In this document: piece after piece, positions 43,345 through 52,933 of the stretch
How the letters are laid out: every line of letters begins with the position of its first letter
Numbering within the stretch: the first letter of the stretch is position 1
Position numbers and translations under genes: made by a program
Assembly: GCA_024195585.1 (NCBI GenBank)
Contig: SWBL01000294.1
Location: forward strand, 1 to 64,000
From: Aureobasidium sp. EXF-3400
Taxonomy: Eukaryota > Ascomycota > Dothideomycetes > Dothideales > Saccotheciaceae
Length of the DNA: 64,000 bases
Reading direction: 5' to 3'
The notes under the pieces: generated by a model
What the model saw: the letters and a program-made list of their open reading frames with translations, nothing else
Databases searched by the model: none
Told to the model about the DNA's origin: nothing

Positions 43345-45069
43345 TTACTCCTTCTCGTATACATAACCAATAACCCGCCTTCCGATCTTCTTTGGCGGGG
43401 GCAGAACCTCTCCATGCCCGCACTCAGCACTTCTAACCACATTCCTTCCCTTCACCGCTCCGAGAATCTCATCCAGTTGTCCTTTGAAGACTTCCTGCTG
43501 TTTGTCGAGCTGGGCTGAAAAGTTCTTCTTCATCTGCTGCATTTGCTTGTCCATTTTGGCTTCCAAGGCAGAGAATCTGGTGTCTTGGGCAGAAGATAGA
43601 TGTGTGATCGAGGCTTGGGTTGTCTCTGCTAGCGCGTGGGTTTGCTTCAATTGTGTGGTGAGTAGTTTCTGATTTGAGTTGGTCGTGTCGAGAGTGGATT
43701 TGAGAGTCGAGAGCTGTTTCCCCGAGGCCTCTTGGTTGCTTGCAATGGTCTGGAGGAGTGTCGCGTTCTTGGTCATGTCCTTCTGTAATTTCTGGAGGAG
43801 ATCTGTGTTCGGTGCTGTTGGTGCCGGTGACTCTGTTGCTACCAAACGGTCTGTGATTCCGCGCAATATAGCTGTGGTCTGTGATGCTTCCTTGTGCAGC
43901 TTCTTTAATGTCTCTGTGTTGGAAGCAGGTTCTGGGCGATCTGTCAATGCGTGAACAGCTTTTGTGTTTTGCAAAAGCTGTTTCTGCAGTTTTTCGAGGG
44001 CTTCTGGTTGAGAAGGGTCGTTATCCGGCAGTGGACGGTTGTAGAGATCTCTAAGTAGAGTTGAGGTTTGCGATACCTCTTCCTGTAAGTCGTGCAGGAT
44101 CTCGTGATTTGGGCCTGGGGTGGGAGGAGGTTTAAGATAGAGCTCTTGTACACGCGAACAAGTCTCTTCGATGACAGATTGAAGAGACTGCAAGGCAGCT
44201 GCTTGCTGGTGTCGGTATTGGACATCGCTAGCCGCATTGTTGGCGGTGGCAGCTGCCGTCAGCTCGCGCAGCACTATCTCATGGTCTTGCTGTCTGCGGG
44301 CTAGCGCTTCCATCTGTTGTGTCATGCGCTCTATTGTTACAGACAACTTCTGAAAGCCTTTAGCACTGGCTTGCTGGCCTTCGAGCAGTGCGTCTAGCTG
44401 TAAAGTCGACTGGCTGACAGACTTCTGAATATGATCCGAAGCCAGATTTAGTTGACTAAACTCAATGTTGCTTGCGCCTGCTGGGGTAAAGGGGTCTTCG
44501 AGTCTTTCGAATCCTCCAAATACATGGCCTTCGCTCAATGTTGGCATCAGAGGCGTACGGGCAGATGAAACACGCCTATGCGACGATACTAGTTGCTGAT
44601 GCGAAGTCTTATCGTCCTTTCCATCAGTCTGGCGGTACGACCACTTGTCTCTCAGATGCGCGAACTTAGGATTCTCCCATGCCTTGATGGGAGTACGGTC
44701 GTTCTTGAACGAGAAGAGGTTGGGACTTTCGCGCAAGGTGTCGGGGTACTCGGATTGCATCAATGTCCACCATTCCTGCGCGGTGTCGGCATCGGCGAAG
44801 CTCAAGAGGTAGCGAGCTTTGTTGATTTGGAAGGGACTGATGAAGGAACTCCGCCTGCGACCATATGCGAGATAGGGAAGCGTGGGACTGCCAACAGGAG
44901 AGTCCAAGGGTTCTTCTGAGCTGTCGCTGGCGATACTGCCTCGCGTTTTCCTGCCAGTCAAGTCCACATCGCCTGATGGCATATTGGCATCGAAGCTGTC
45001 GTTGCGCATCTCCGGCGTCTTCGGGGTTTCGGGTATGACCTTATCGAGGTTGGGCGAACCCGATTCCAT
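43345..45069 (-). CDS. Hypothetical coiled-coil protein with internal repeats
   Basis: Single exon, 574 aa from MESGSPNLDKVIPE. The N-terminus is disordered with TP/SP sites (PETPKTPE). Residues about 75-145 form a globular stretch (FQINKARYLLSFADADTAQE, WWTLMQSEYPD, FSFKNDRTPIKAW). A long coiled coil follows, containing about four repeats of 30-36 residues (about 310-440) with the pattern LxKLxKExxQxTxxLxxLxxR. A basic C-terminus ends in GRRVIGYVYEKE. I do not recognise the family; it may be a dothideomycete-restricted structural protein. The upstream frame has no better start. Confidence 0.8.
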   Translation of the reverse strand: MESGSPNLDKVIPETPKTPEMRNDSFDANMPSGDVDLTGRKTRGSIASDSSEEPLDSPVGSPTLPYLAYGRRRSSFISPFQINKARYLLSFADADTAQEWWTLMQSEYPDTLRESPNLFSFKNDRTPIKAWENPKFAHLRDKWSYRQTDGKDDKTSHQQLVSSHRRVSSARTPLMPTLSEGHVFGGFERLEDPFTPAGASNIEFSQLNLASDHIQKSVSQSTLQLDALLEGQQASAKGFQKLSVTIERMTQQMEALARRQQDHEIVLRELTAAATANNAASDVQYRHQQAAALQSLQSVIEETCSRVQELYLKPPPTPGPNHEILHDLQEEVSQTSTLLRDLYNRPLPDNDPSQPEALEKLQKQLLQNTKAVHALTDRPEPASNTETLKKLHKEASQTTAILRGITDRLVATESPAPTAPNTDLLQKLQKDMTKNATLLQTIASNQEASGKQLSTLKSTLDTTNSNQKLLTTQLKQTHALAETTQASITHLSSAQDTRFSALEAKMDKQMQQMKKNFSAQLDKQQEVFKGQLDEILGAVKGRNVVRSAECGHGEVLPPPKKIGRRVIGYVYEKE

Positions 45070-46512
45070 GGATGTATGGTGTAGCAATGTCCAGTAGCTA
45101 CAGTAACTTGCTAAAGCAAACGGAAAGGTTGGTTTCAACGGGGACGTTCTTCGTTTTCTTGCTAGAGCGATCTGCAAGTGCTGCAGGGGAAGGAGTTTGG
45201 ATGATGCTTACAAGGAGCTAGCCACGATAGACTGCGAACAATACACTGGGCCATTGTGGTCGTGACATAAGTAGCCATGTATTTGACAACAACTGCCTAC
45301 TTTCCTGAATTTCCACCTTTCACGTCATATTCAATTTATTCGTCCAGCCCACGTTTGAGAGAGCGGCTAGAGCTGTCATTTGTTGTTGTGTATCTAGTCC
45401 GGTGGACGGGCCAACCGGGAGACCAGGTGCCGCGTCCAGGGTGTGACACACCAGGGTCTCTTCTGCCCTGAGCCGCTCGAGACGGGAGCAAGATCGGTGT
45501 GCAGATGTCGAGTCTGAGGCCTGATAAATTTGTGCTTGCAGTCGTGTATGTCAGAGGTAGAATGAAGAGGCTGAGAGCGTTGCATTCCTGCAACGTTCGC
45601 TCAAGCTTGATCTGGCGCCACGATCTGCTGCTTTTGCTCTTGCACCCTCAAGACTGCCATAATCTCGCGCTTGGCCCCTTCCCCGTTCTGAGGTATAGAT
45701 AGTGACAAGCCATCGAAACGCACAGTTGTATCCTGAATACAAGTTTGGTCAAGGAGATAGCCTTCCCGATAGGTGTCTCTGTGAAGACCACTTCTTTCAC
45801 GAAAGTATTATGCATTTCTACAGCCACACTGACGATATTTAGTGCACGGGAAGCCCTATGATATCCGTCCTCGACATGCCTCGCAGGACATACATAGGTA
45901 CTAAACGCTGGTGTTCCATGGATACTTGGTTACAGTTCATCTAAAGTCATGGTTGACGGTCTCTGGCCGAGACGTGGTTGAATCCTTCGCATCCTTGCGA
46001 GTCATACAGGACTACTTCATCTCGAGTTGGTAAAAACCTAGCGCTTAAGACCTTACTGGCAACAATGATCTTCACGATTTTCTTCTGGCATGTGGCATGC
46101 TGGTAGAGGCCATCAAAGCTGCACATGTACACCATGTAGGTTCAAGAGGTAGGCTGTGTTGGTTGTTTGTCTATTTTCAGATGCATCCCAGGCTGAGCTT
46201 CGTGGGTAGGCTGCAGTCGAAGGATGGCGCGATGCGAAACAGTTCTCTCCTTCACCACTCAAAATCAGGTGTTGGCGCCTGCAACTTTTCGAACCTGGGA
46301 CAGATTCTGCTTTCAGGCAGCTGCGGCTCTTGTCGTGCGAGTGATGATAAATAAGTGACTCCTTCTGTGGTTGCAGCTCCATCAAGTCGTTTTCACTTTC
46401 ACTTTCTTCTACTGCTTCACTGAAAGCCATCTAGTGTTGTCAACGCTTTCTCCTTTCTCATCATTGCACTTCTTCCTTATCGTCACGCGCATTCAAGACT
46501 TCTCTCGCAACC
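45070..46512. other. Intergenic, 1.44 kb
   Basis: Lies between the coiled-coil gene and the Fig1-like gene. Only short frames on both strands without domains; no tRNA was confirmed. Confidence 0.5.
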
Positions 46513-47295
46513 ATGGGTCTCATGTCCAAAGCACGCGGTTTGGGCCTGGGAGTCATCATTTGGGCTTTGGCAGTCCCAATCTTCCTCTTCACAAGTAGGT
46601 GGCGCGCATACTCATTCATCAAGATTGATAACCTCTAACACTCGAGAAGTCTTCCCACTCGTCTCCTCGACTTCGACCGGCACCAGCGGAATCTATCTGC
46701 TTACCTACAAGTGGAACGATGATGACCATAGCTGGCTGAGACTTGGCTACTACGTGAGTCACCCTCGACTGAATGGATGCTCTGTGTTCTAGCTAACAGT
46801 TGAGATCAGGGCTTGTGCATTGTCCACAACAAACACGGCGGCGACCGCTGTCTGACCACTACTGGCCGCTCGAGCAAGGATCTTGTCAAGGGCTTCCACA
46901 TCGATACCAATAACAACTCAATCTTCGACTATCCACTCAAGTTACAACACGACGTCTTCGTCGCCTTCCTCACGGCCGGCGGTGTCGTTTGGTTGATCTC
47001 GCTCATACTCATTTCTCTCGTCATTCTCAGAGGCTCATCTGCCGGACGTCTCATTCGCAGTACAGCAAAGGTGACCAGTCTTGCAGGTGCTACCTTAATG
47101 ATCGCTAGCGCATGGGCAACAAACTCGGCAGTCAAGGCATTGGAAGTGGTCTCCAGTGGTTCGCTGCAGGGCGGCACGCTGCTCTATGGATTGCAATGGG
47201 TGGCTGCTATCCTGGCCTTCATCTTTGCTTATGCAGTCAGCTCTGTGGCGGACTCAGAGGACGGTGGAAAAGCTTACTACCTTGGACGTGTCTGA
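46513..47295 (+). CDS. Fig1/claudin-like four-helix membrane protein
   Basis: Three exons, 46513-46594, 46647-46753 and 46810-47295, 224 aa. Four predicted transmembrane helices: about 8-28 (GLGVIIWALAVPIFLFT), 115-137 (FVAFLTAGGVVWLISLILIS), 150-170 (SLAGATLMIASAWATNS) and 184-204. The first extracellular loop carries LGYYGLCIV followed by a second Cys (DRCL), the G-Cys...Cys pattern of the fungal Fig1 and wider claudin/SUR7 group. Fig1 proteins act in low-affinity Ca2+ influx and membrane fusion during mating; whether this one does is inferred. Intron 1 ends GAGAAG, a tandem acceptor that changes one residue. Confidence 0.72.
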
Positions 47296-47671
47296 TACGG
47301 TTGAGGTGACTCGTGCGCACCTGGCTACTATCAAATGCGATAGTCTGTAGACGAAGTTATACTGAATCAATAATGATTTCACATTTCGAACGCTGACGTA
47401 TCATCATTGACCAGTGATTTGATTGTGAAAGCAGATATTCTTGATCAAAATAAGCTCTGTGAACAAAGGTTCATTGTCTAATTGCACTTTTTTGTGGCTT
47501 CCGTGGTTTTTATTCGTCAGGGACTTGAGGATGGCGAAGCAAGACTGACGGGGAAGGACAGGGTCATGGTCAGAAGAATACACTTTGCAACGGCTCGAAG
47601 CTCGGACCTGAACTCCTCATACGAGTATACGCGTCCAACTTACGACCATTCCTCCAGACGACCAACCCATC
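47296..47671. other. Intergenic, 376 bp
   Basis: Promoter region of the transcription-factor gene. No gene seen. Confidence 0.5.
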
Positions 47672-49625
47672 ATGGATTATACCTTTGTTATCAATGGCGA
47701 CCCAAACAGCCGCAAAAGAAAAGCTCCTCAAGGCGCATGCGAAACTTGCAAGAAGCGAAAGGTATACATCTGGCCTTTCGAATTCCACGCATGCAGTGAT
47801 TGAAATAGTCGAGCAATAATAGAAACGATGCACACATGGCCTAGAGACAGAAAACCATCAGACTGATGCGCGGCCTGCTTCTTCGACTCCGAGTCGAGTG
47901 CAAAATCTGGATCCGCCCTCATCTGGAATGGACAAGTCAACAATTTCTAGTGATGAGCAGCGGCAGCATCACGCGCGACCTTATGATCACTCATCGAACT
48001 CAAGATTTATCGGAGACCTGAATCCGGAAGCCAGTCTGGTAGCTGAACACGATCCTGGCAGTGGAAATCGTGACAGACATGATGTTGGTATATGGGTTGG
48101 ACGTCATACCTACGATGTGCGACACGACCACGACCAACGCAAAAGAGAGTCTGTGGGTGCCAACTCTCCGGAGAGAGAAGGTCTGATCAGTGGCGAGGAG
48201 CAAAGCCCGCCATCGGCGATAATGAACACCCAAGACAGAGACTCACTCGTTGACATATACTTTGAGAGATTGAATCCATTACTGCCAATAGTGGACGAAG
48301 CCACTTTTCGAAACACAGGGAGGAAGTCTCAGCTCGTCATCTACGCCATGTGTCTGGTCGCGTCACGAGACCAAAAAGCAAGACGCTATCTACGCTTTTT
48401 GGAGAGTCCTGAACCACTTACACAAAGGGCGTTTGCATCGAGAGTATATGCCTCTTTACGCTGGGGAATTCAGTTAGGACGCGAGCGTGACAAAATCAAC
48501 TTGATACAGATCTTAGCTCTGATGTCACTGTACTCTGAAGGTCCAGAGGGAACAGTGGACGCGTCCATGCACCTATCACAAGCGATTCATCACGGTCAGA
48601 CCATTGGATTACATCTAGGTCGTTCTAGTGGACATGGAGGTAGTCAGACGCGATTGTTCTGGGCCTTGTGGGTTTTGTCCAATTTCAACGCTGGGTTAAA
48701 CGGACGACCACGTCAAATCTTGGATTTGGACATTGGCCTGAAACTGGATGAAGCATACGAGATCTCTGCACCAGGAACGCGGATATTGCTCGCTATCTCA
48801 CAGTTACTTACTAGAATAATTGGGCTCTATCAACCCACGGCCGCGCTGGACATCATGGGTATCGAGGAAGAGTATGAAAGCTTTGAAAACATTCTGGATC
48901 GGTGTGGTGCTTGGGATCTTGAACCGAATGTCATAAGTAAGTTATATGCTATGTTTGATGAAGCTACCAAGTCTGACTGTTTCATCTGTCTAGCGTCTTT
49001 AGAAATCTACTATCATGGTGTGGCGATCATATCTCACCGCGCTCGCGCAACTTCTCGGCCTTTGCTTCCAACACCCTCGAGCTTACGGCAGGAACTTTCG
49101 GCGTTACAAATAGTCACGATTCTTCGTCACATATCACCCAAAAGTCTGGTGCCGCTACCTCTTATACCTTATGGCATATCTCTCGCCGTCTCCACATTTT
49201 ACAACCAGCTTCGTAGTGCTCGCAGCCACATAAAACGCACAGCAGCTCGGGAGCACATAGACAGCTGCGTACAAGCTCTGGAGCAGTTGGGCGAGTGGTC
49301 ACAGCCAGCGAAGAATATGGCTCTGTTAGGGCGCAAGGCACTAGATCAAGTGGCCGCCGTGACCATATCGCCAGAGCTTCGTCGCACATCACGACTTCAT
49401 GCCGGACCTGCTGAGTGGCGACCTGCAGGACCACCCCATCATCAAATCGATCAAACTGGGTTACAACAGAACAACACTTCTGCCTCGCTAGCAGGACAAC
49501 AGCCACATCCTGATGGTGGTTTAAGCGGCTTTGACATTGCCTATGACGAGTTGATGGACATGGATGCCGTGTTTGGCGACTTCTTGAACATGAACCTGCC
49601 TGATTTCGGACTACCTTTTCAGTGA
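47672..49625 (+). CDS. Fungal-specific transcription factor with half zinc cluster
   Basis: Three exons, 47672-47761, 47823-48936 and 48994-49625, 611 aa. The DNA-binding region reads RKRKAPQGACETCKKRKKRCTHG across intron 1. Only the first half of a Zn2Cys6 cluster (CX2CX6C) is present; no second CX2CX6C follows in the next 60 residues. The fungal middle homology region starts about 174 (DIYFERLNPLLPI) and includes LFWALWVLSNFNAGLNGRPR (about 310) and an acidic C-terminus (DELMDMDAVFGDFLNMNLPD) suited to activation. Intron 2 (48937-48993) is 57 nt, in frame and stop-free, with GTAAGT, a CTGAC branch and TAG, so retention would add 19 residues. Target genes unknown. Confidence 0.82.
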
Positions 49626-49922
49626 TATTGACAGGCTCTCTCTGGACATATGCCAGGTATTCAAAACCATCGTGCATTTCGATAGCTATATGTAGCGTCC
49701 TGCAGGGGTGCTGGGAGAACATGATGTGCTTAATGACCCTGGGTCCCTCACGAATCAAATCTATCAAGCTATCCCAAATTTCTGCTTGGTCCAACATGAT
49801 GTTGTGAAAATGCAAGGTGTGACTGCCCGAGAATTGTTGTCCATTGAGAGTGAATCCATAGCAAGCTCCCAGTGGTGCACTAAAGAATTTGCAAATCATT
49901 ATGCATTGTCATGGTCATATTT

Positions 49923-50489
49923 CTACACGCTCGAGTACCGCGGGAGCTCAGAGTCCAAGACACGAACATCAAAACATTGGCAAGTACAAAGGCTATCATG
50001 TTGCCGCATATACCACCTAACCAACAGGGCATCCACCCAACCAAAAAGTCTAAAAGCCCACCTGCCACCTTTTTCGCATTCCCCTTTCCTCAAATCAAGG
50101 AAAGTGCAGTCACAGTATTCCTTAGAGTAGGCACGGTGCTCTCTCGCCCTCCTCGCATTCTTGATACACAAGATTGCGATATTCTCTCTTGAGATGTCAG
50201 GTGTGCGTGGCAGCAAATTGCAGTTGAAGAAGCAGTCGGGTCCGTTGGGATCTCTTTGTGATTTACTTATGCCGTAATGTACTTGCAACAGTGATGAGGA
50301 GATGGGATCTCTGACCGATTTGGACCAGAAGTGACCAGTGGGACTGGGGTATTCGATGTGCTTCCAACCGATTGGGTCTGGGTGGCTATGCCTTCTGTTG
50401 GGAGGTAGAGTGTGATAATCGTTCGAAATGGTCTTGTTGTATCGTGGAGGAGGATCGAGGTCCCATGAATTTTTGGTCTTTGGCGACAT
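49923..50489 (-). CDS. Small hypothetical protein
   Basis: Continuous frame of 188 aa from MSPKTKNSWDLD. It is hydrophilic, with a Pro/Tyr-rich N-terminus and a Cys-rich C-terminus (EYCDCTFLDLRKGEC, SLCTCQC). No recognised domain, signal or membrane helix. A possible in-frame intron begins GTAAATC near 50264 and ends CTCAAG near 50192, which would shorten the middle. It could be a lineage-specific gene or a chance frame antisense to the 3' flank of the upstream gene. Confidence 0.4.
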   Translation of the reverse strand: MSPKTKNSWDLDPPPRYNKTISNDYHTLPPNRRHSHPDPIGWKHIEYPSPTGHFWSKSVRDPISSSLLQVHYGISKSQRDPNGPDCFFNCNLLPRTPDISRENIAILCIKNARRAREHRAYSKEYCDCTFLDLRKGECEKGGRWAFRLFGWVDALLVRWYMRQHDSLCTCQCFDVRVLDSELPRYSSV

Positions 50490-50804
50490 GATGGTTTTTA
50501 AGCTGGGCGAGTGGTGGCATTACTCGTAGAAAGGAACAATGAGCTGGGGTGGTACCCCATATAACTGTTTCTCAGCTGGAGAGTCATGTTGGTGATTATT
50601 TGCCTCAAACAACCGTGGAGGTCTCACGCCACGTGGGTTACTATGATACCACTTTTGTCGTAGAAAACAAAGCTCGTTCGTGGACACTGTCGAGCTTCTC
50701 AAAGCTCAGAAATTCAGTCAATTGAAGAGTAAATAATGGTCAGAAAAGAAGGCGCTTTTGCAACCTAAATGTTGACTAGTATATCTAATTTGAAGATAAG
50801 CAGA
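50490..50804. other. Intergenic, 315 bp
   Basis: Between the small hypothetical gene and the SPC2 3' end; nothing recognisable. Confidence 0.5.
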
Positions 50805-51575
50805 CTAACCCCTCTTCCTAGGAGCGGCAGCAGGAGGGGGACCAGTCTTGATGACATTCAGGAGATCCTTGAGGCCATCAGGTTGGACTGACTGAGCAGT
50901 CACTATGCCGGCAGCTTCGTCGAGAACGTTCTTTGGGTCTGCGTCGCCGACCATATCGACGTTCGTAGCGAGCCACTGTTGGAAAGGAGCAGCGACGAAG
51001 AAGCCATCAGCGGTGAACCACTGCATGAAAGGAGCCGAGATTTCTTTGGTGACGGGAGGAATGGTGTTGAGTGATGAAGGGTGGTATGTGACACTGAGTC
51101 TGTAGGTAGGATCGAACTTGTCTGTGTGGGTCGAGATAGTGATCTGGTTGGTAGAGTCAGCTGGCGGAACGAAAGCAGTAGAGCGGTATAGCAGCAACTC
51201 ACCTTGCGACCTTTCCAAGCACCGACGTAGATGAGACCGTTCTCGACCTGCCAGATCCAGTAGGTAAAAGCACCGTTCAGGAGAAAGTAGACGACGACGG
51301 CCCAAATGGTGAATTGTTTTGTAGCGTCGAAACCATATTTGTAGTCGAGGGCGAAGGTGACGGCAGCGATGATGACAGCGGTATATCCTAGGGCGAGCTT
51401 GACGTCGGTGTACCAGTGGGACTGGCGGAACTTGAGGCCGTTCAGGTAGTTTTGCAGGGCATCGTCGGTTGTGTTCTTGCAGTCTATTGAGATGGTCAGT
51501 CTTGGTTGAGGCAGAAAGACGAAGGATTGAAGTACCAGAGACGTTATATGGCGATATTCTGGCTTCGTCGGCCAT
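50805..51575 (-). CDS. spc2: Signal peptidase complex subunit SPC2 (SPC25)
   Basis: Three exons, 51536-51575, 51203-51483 and 50805-51143, 219 aa. The SPC25 family is shown by ALQNYLNGLKFRQSHWYTDV, KLALGYTAVIIAAVTFALDY and TIWAVVVYFLLNGAFTYWIW, giving two transmembrane helices close together (about 43-65 and 80-100), then GLIYVGAWKGRK, RLSVTYHP and FMQWFTADGFFVAAPFQQWL. SPC2 is a non-catalytic ER membrane subunit that links signal peptidase to the Sec61 translocon. The first exon encodes MADEARISPYNVS. Starts 166 bp from EMC3 on the opposite strand. Confidence 0.92.
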   Translation of the reverse strand: MADEARISPYNVSGTSILRLSASTKTDHLNRLQEHNRRCPAKLPERPQVPPVPLVHRRQARPRIYRCHHRCRHLRPRLQIWFRRYKTIHHLGRRRLLSPERCFYLLDLAGRERSHLRRCLERSQGELLLYRSTAFVPPADSTNQITISTHTDKFDPTYRLSVTYHPSSLNTIPPVTKEISAPFMQWFTADGFFVAAPFQQWLATNVDMVGDADPKNVLDEAAGIVTAQSVQPDGLKDLLNVIKTGPPPAAAPRKRG

Positions 51576-51741
51576 GTTTGCGAGCGTGTAGAGTGGGTCA
51601 AGAAGTGTTTGGTTGGTGATGGTGACAGAGTTCAAGATGAAGCGTGGCCGGAGCTCCACATTGGACCTGCGGAGACGCGGCGACATGGACGATGCGCGAA
51701 TCTCGCATCCAAGCCCTCGACGACACCAACATCTCGCCAAC

Positions 51742-52634
51742 ATGTCGCCCGTCATGGCCGAGCCCGCGGTGCAGACCATCTACAGGGATCCTGCTCTGTT
51801 CTACTGGATCCTGCTGCCCATCACCGTCGTCATGGCGAGTCTCTCCCTCTCCAGCTTGCATCACCGACACGCAGCTAACAGCTCCATAGATCCTCACTGG
51901 TATCTTGCGACACTACCTCTCGACTCTTCTACAGTCGGCCCCCAAGCAGCAAGCCATCAATCATGTGCGCCAACAGCGTTCGCTTATGCGCGGTGTCAAT
52001 CTTCGCAACAACTACCAGCAGCTCTCCCCGTCCTCGTTTGCAGCTCGCAAGGCATACATGATTCAAGCATACAAAGACGGTTCTTTCCTCGCTGAGCCTG
52101 AGATGCGTGGCCAGCCCAAGGGCAACCCAATGGCCGATCCTGCTGCTATGGAGGGCATGATGGGCATGATGAAGGGTCAGGTCGCCATGATGGTGCCCCA
52201 GAGTCTGATCATGGGCTGGATCAATGCCTTCTTCTCTGGATATGTCATCATGAAGCTTCCATTCCCTCTGACTCCTCAGTTCAAGTCCATGCTGCAGTCG
52301 GGTGTTGGTACCAGAGACCTTGACGTCCGATGGGTTTCGAGTCTGTCTTGGTACTTCTTGACCCTCTTCGGTCTGCAGCCCGTCTACAACTTCATCCTGG
52401 GTAGCAACAACGGTACGTTAGCCTCTGTGCTCTTGACCTCCCAAGTAACTGACAAGATACACAGCTGCCAGCCAGGTCACGCAGCAGATGGCTCAGGCTC
52501 AGATGGGAGCTAACCCCATGGGTGGTCAAGATCCCGACAAAGACTTCCTGAACGAAGCAGAAAACCTTGAGGTGCTCGAGCATCACTGCCTTCTCGATGG
52601 CGTCGAGGACAGATTGCTGTCCAGTGTAGCATAG
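51742..52634 (+). CDS. emc3: ER membrane protein complex subunit EMC3
   Basis: Three exons, 51742-51834, 51890-52412 and 52465-52634, 261 aa (or 257 from the ATG at 51754). EMC3/TMCO1/Get1-type Oxa1 fold: QTIYRDPALFYWILLPITVV, MILTGILRHYLSTLLQ, VNLRNNYQQLSPSSFAARKA, MVPQSLIMGWINAFFSGYVI and MKLPFPLTPQFKSMLQSGV, then DVRWVSSLSWYFLTLFGLQP. It is a core part of the EMC insertase for tail-anchored and multi-pass proteins. Intron 1 has a GC donor (ATG|GCGAGT), a GCTAAC branch and a TAG acceptor. The product ends with an acidic cytosolic tail. Confidence 0.93.
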
Positions 52635-52933
52635 ATTCGTACATAGCATAAACCATGCCCTCGTATAACAAACATCTGACCAATCTTCACATCACACATG
52701 CACAATCGTGCAACAGACCGAGTTCGTGGAAGGCGAAGCAGTGGTCTGACTTATTAGCTACTGTACTCAGTACCAGATGGTGAGATAGTGATTGACGCGA
52801 GGCGCTAACTATTAGAAGATCAGAGGTGCGGGGCAGAGCAACCTTGGTAGGGTCCAGACAAAATGACATGACGCGACTGCCTTGATGGTTCCGACTTTCA
52901 ACAGACTCGACGACTCTTCCTGTCACAGCAACC

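Noticed and set aside
46260..46340. Minus-strand B-box-like GGTTCGA as a second tRNA
   Set aside because: The T arm and acceptor arm cannot be paired and no A box is present.
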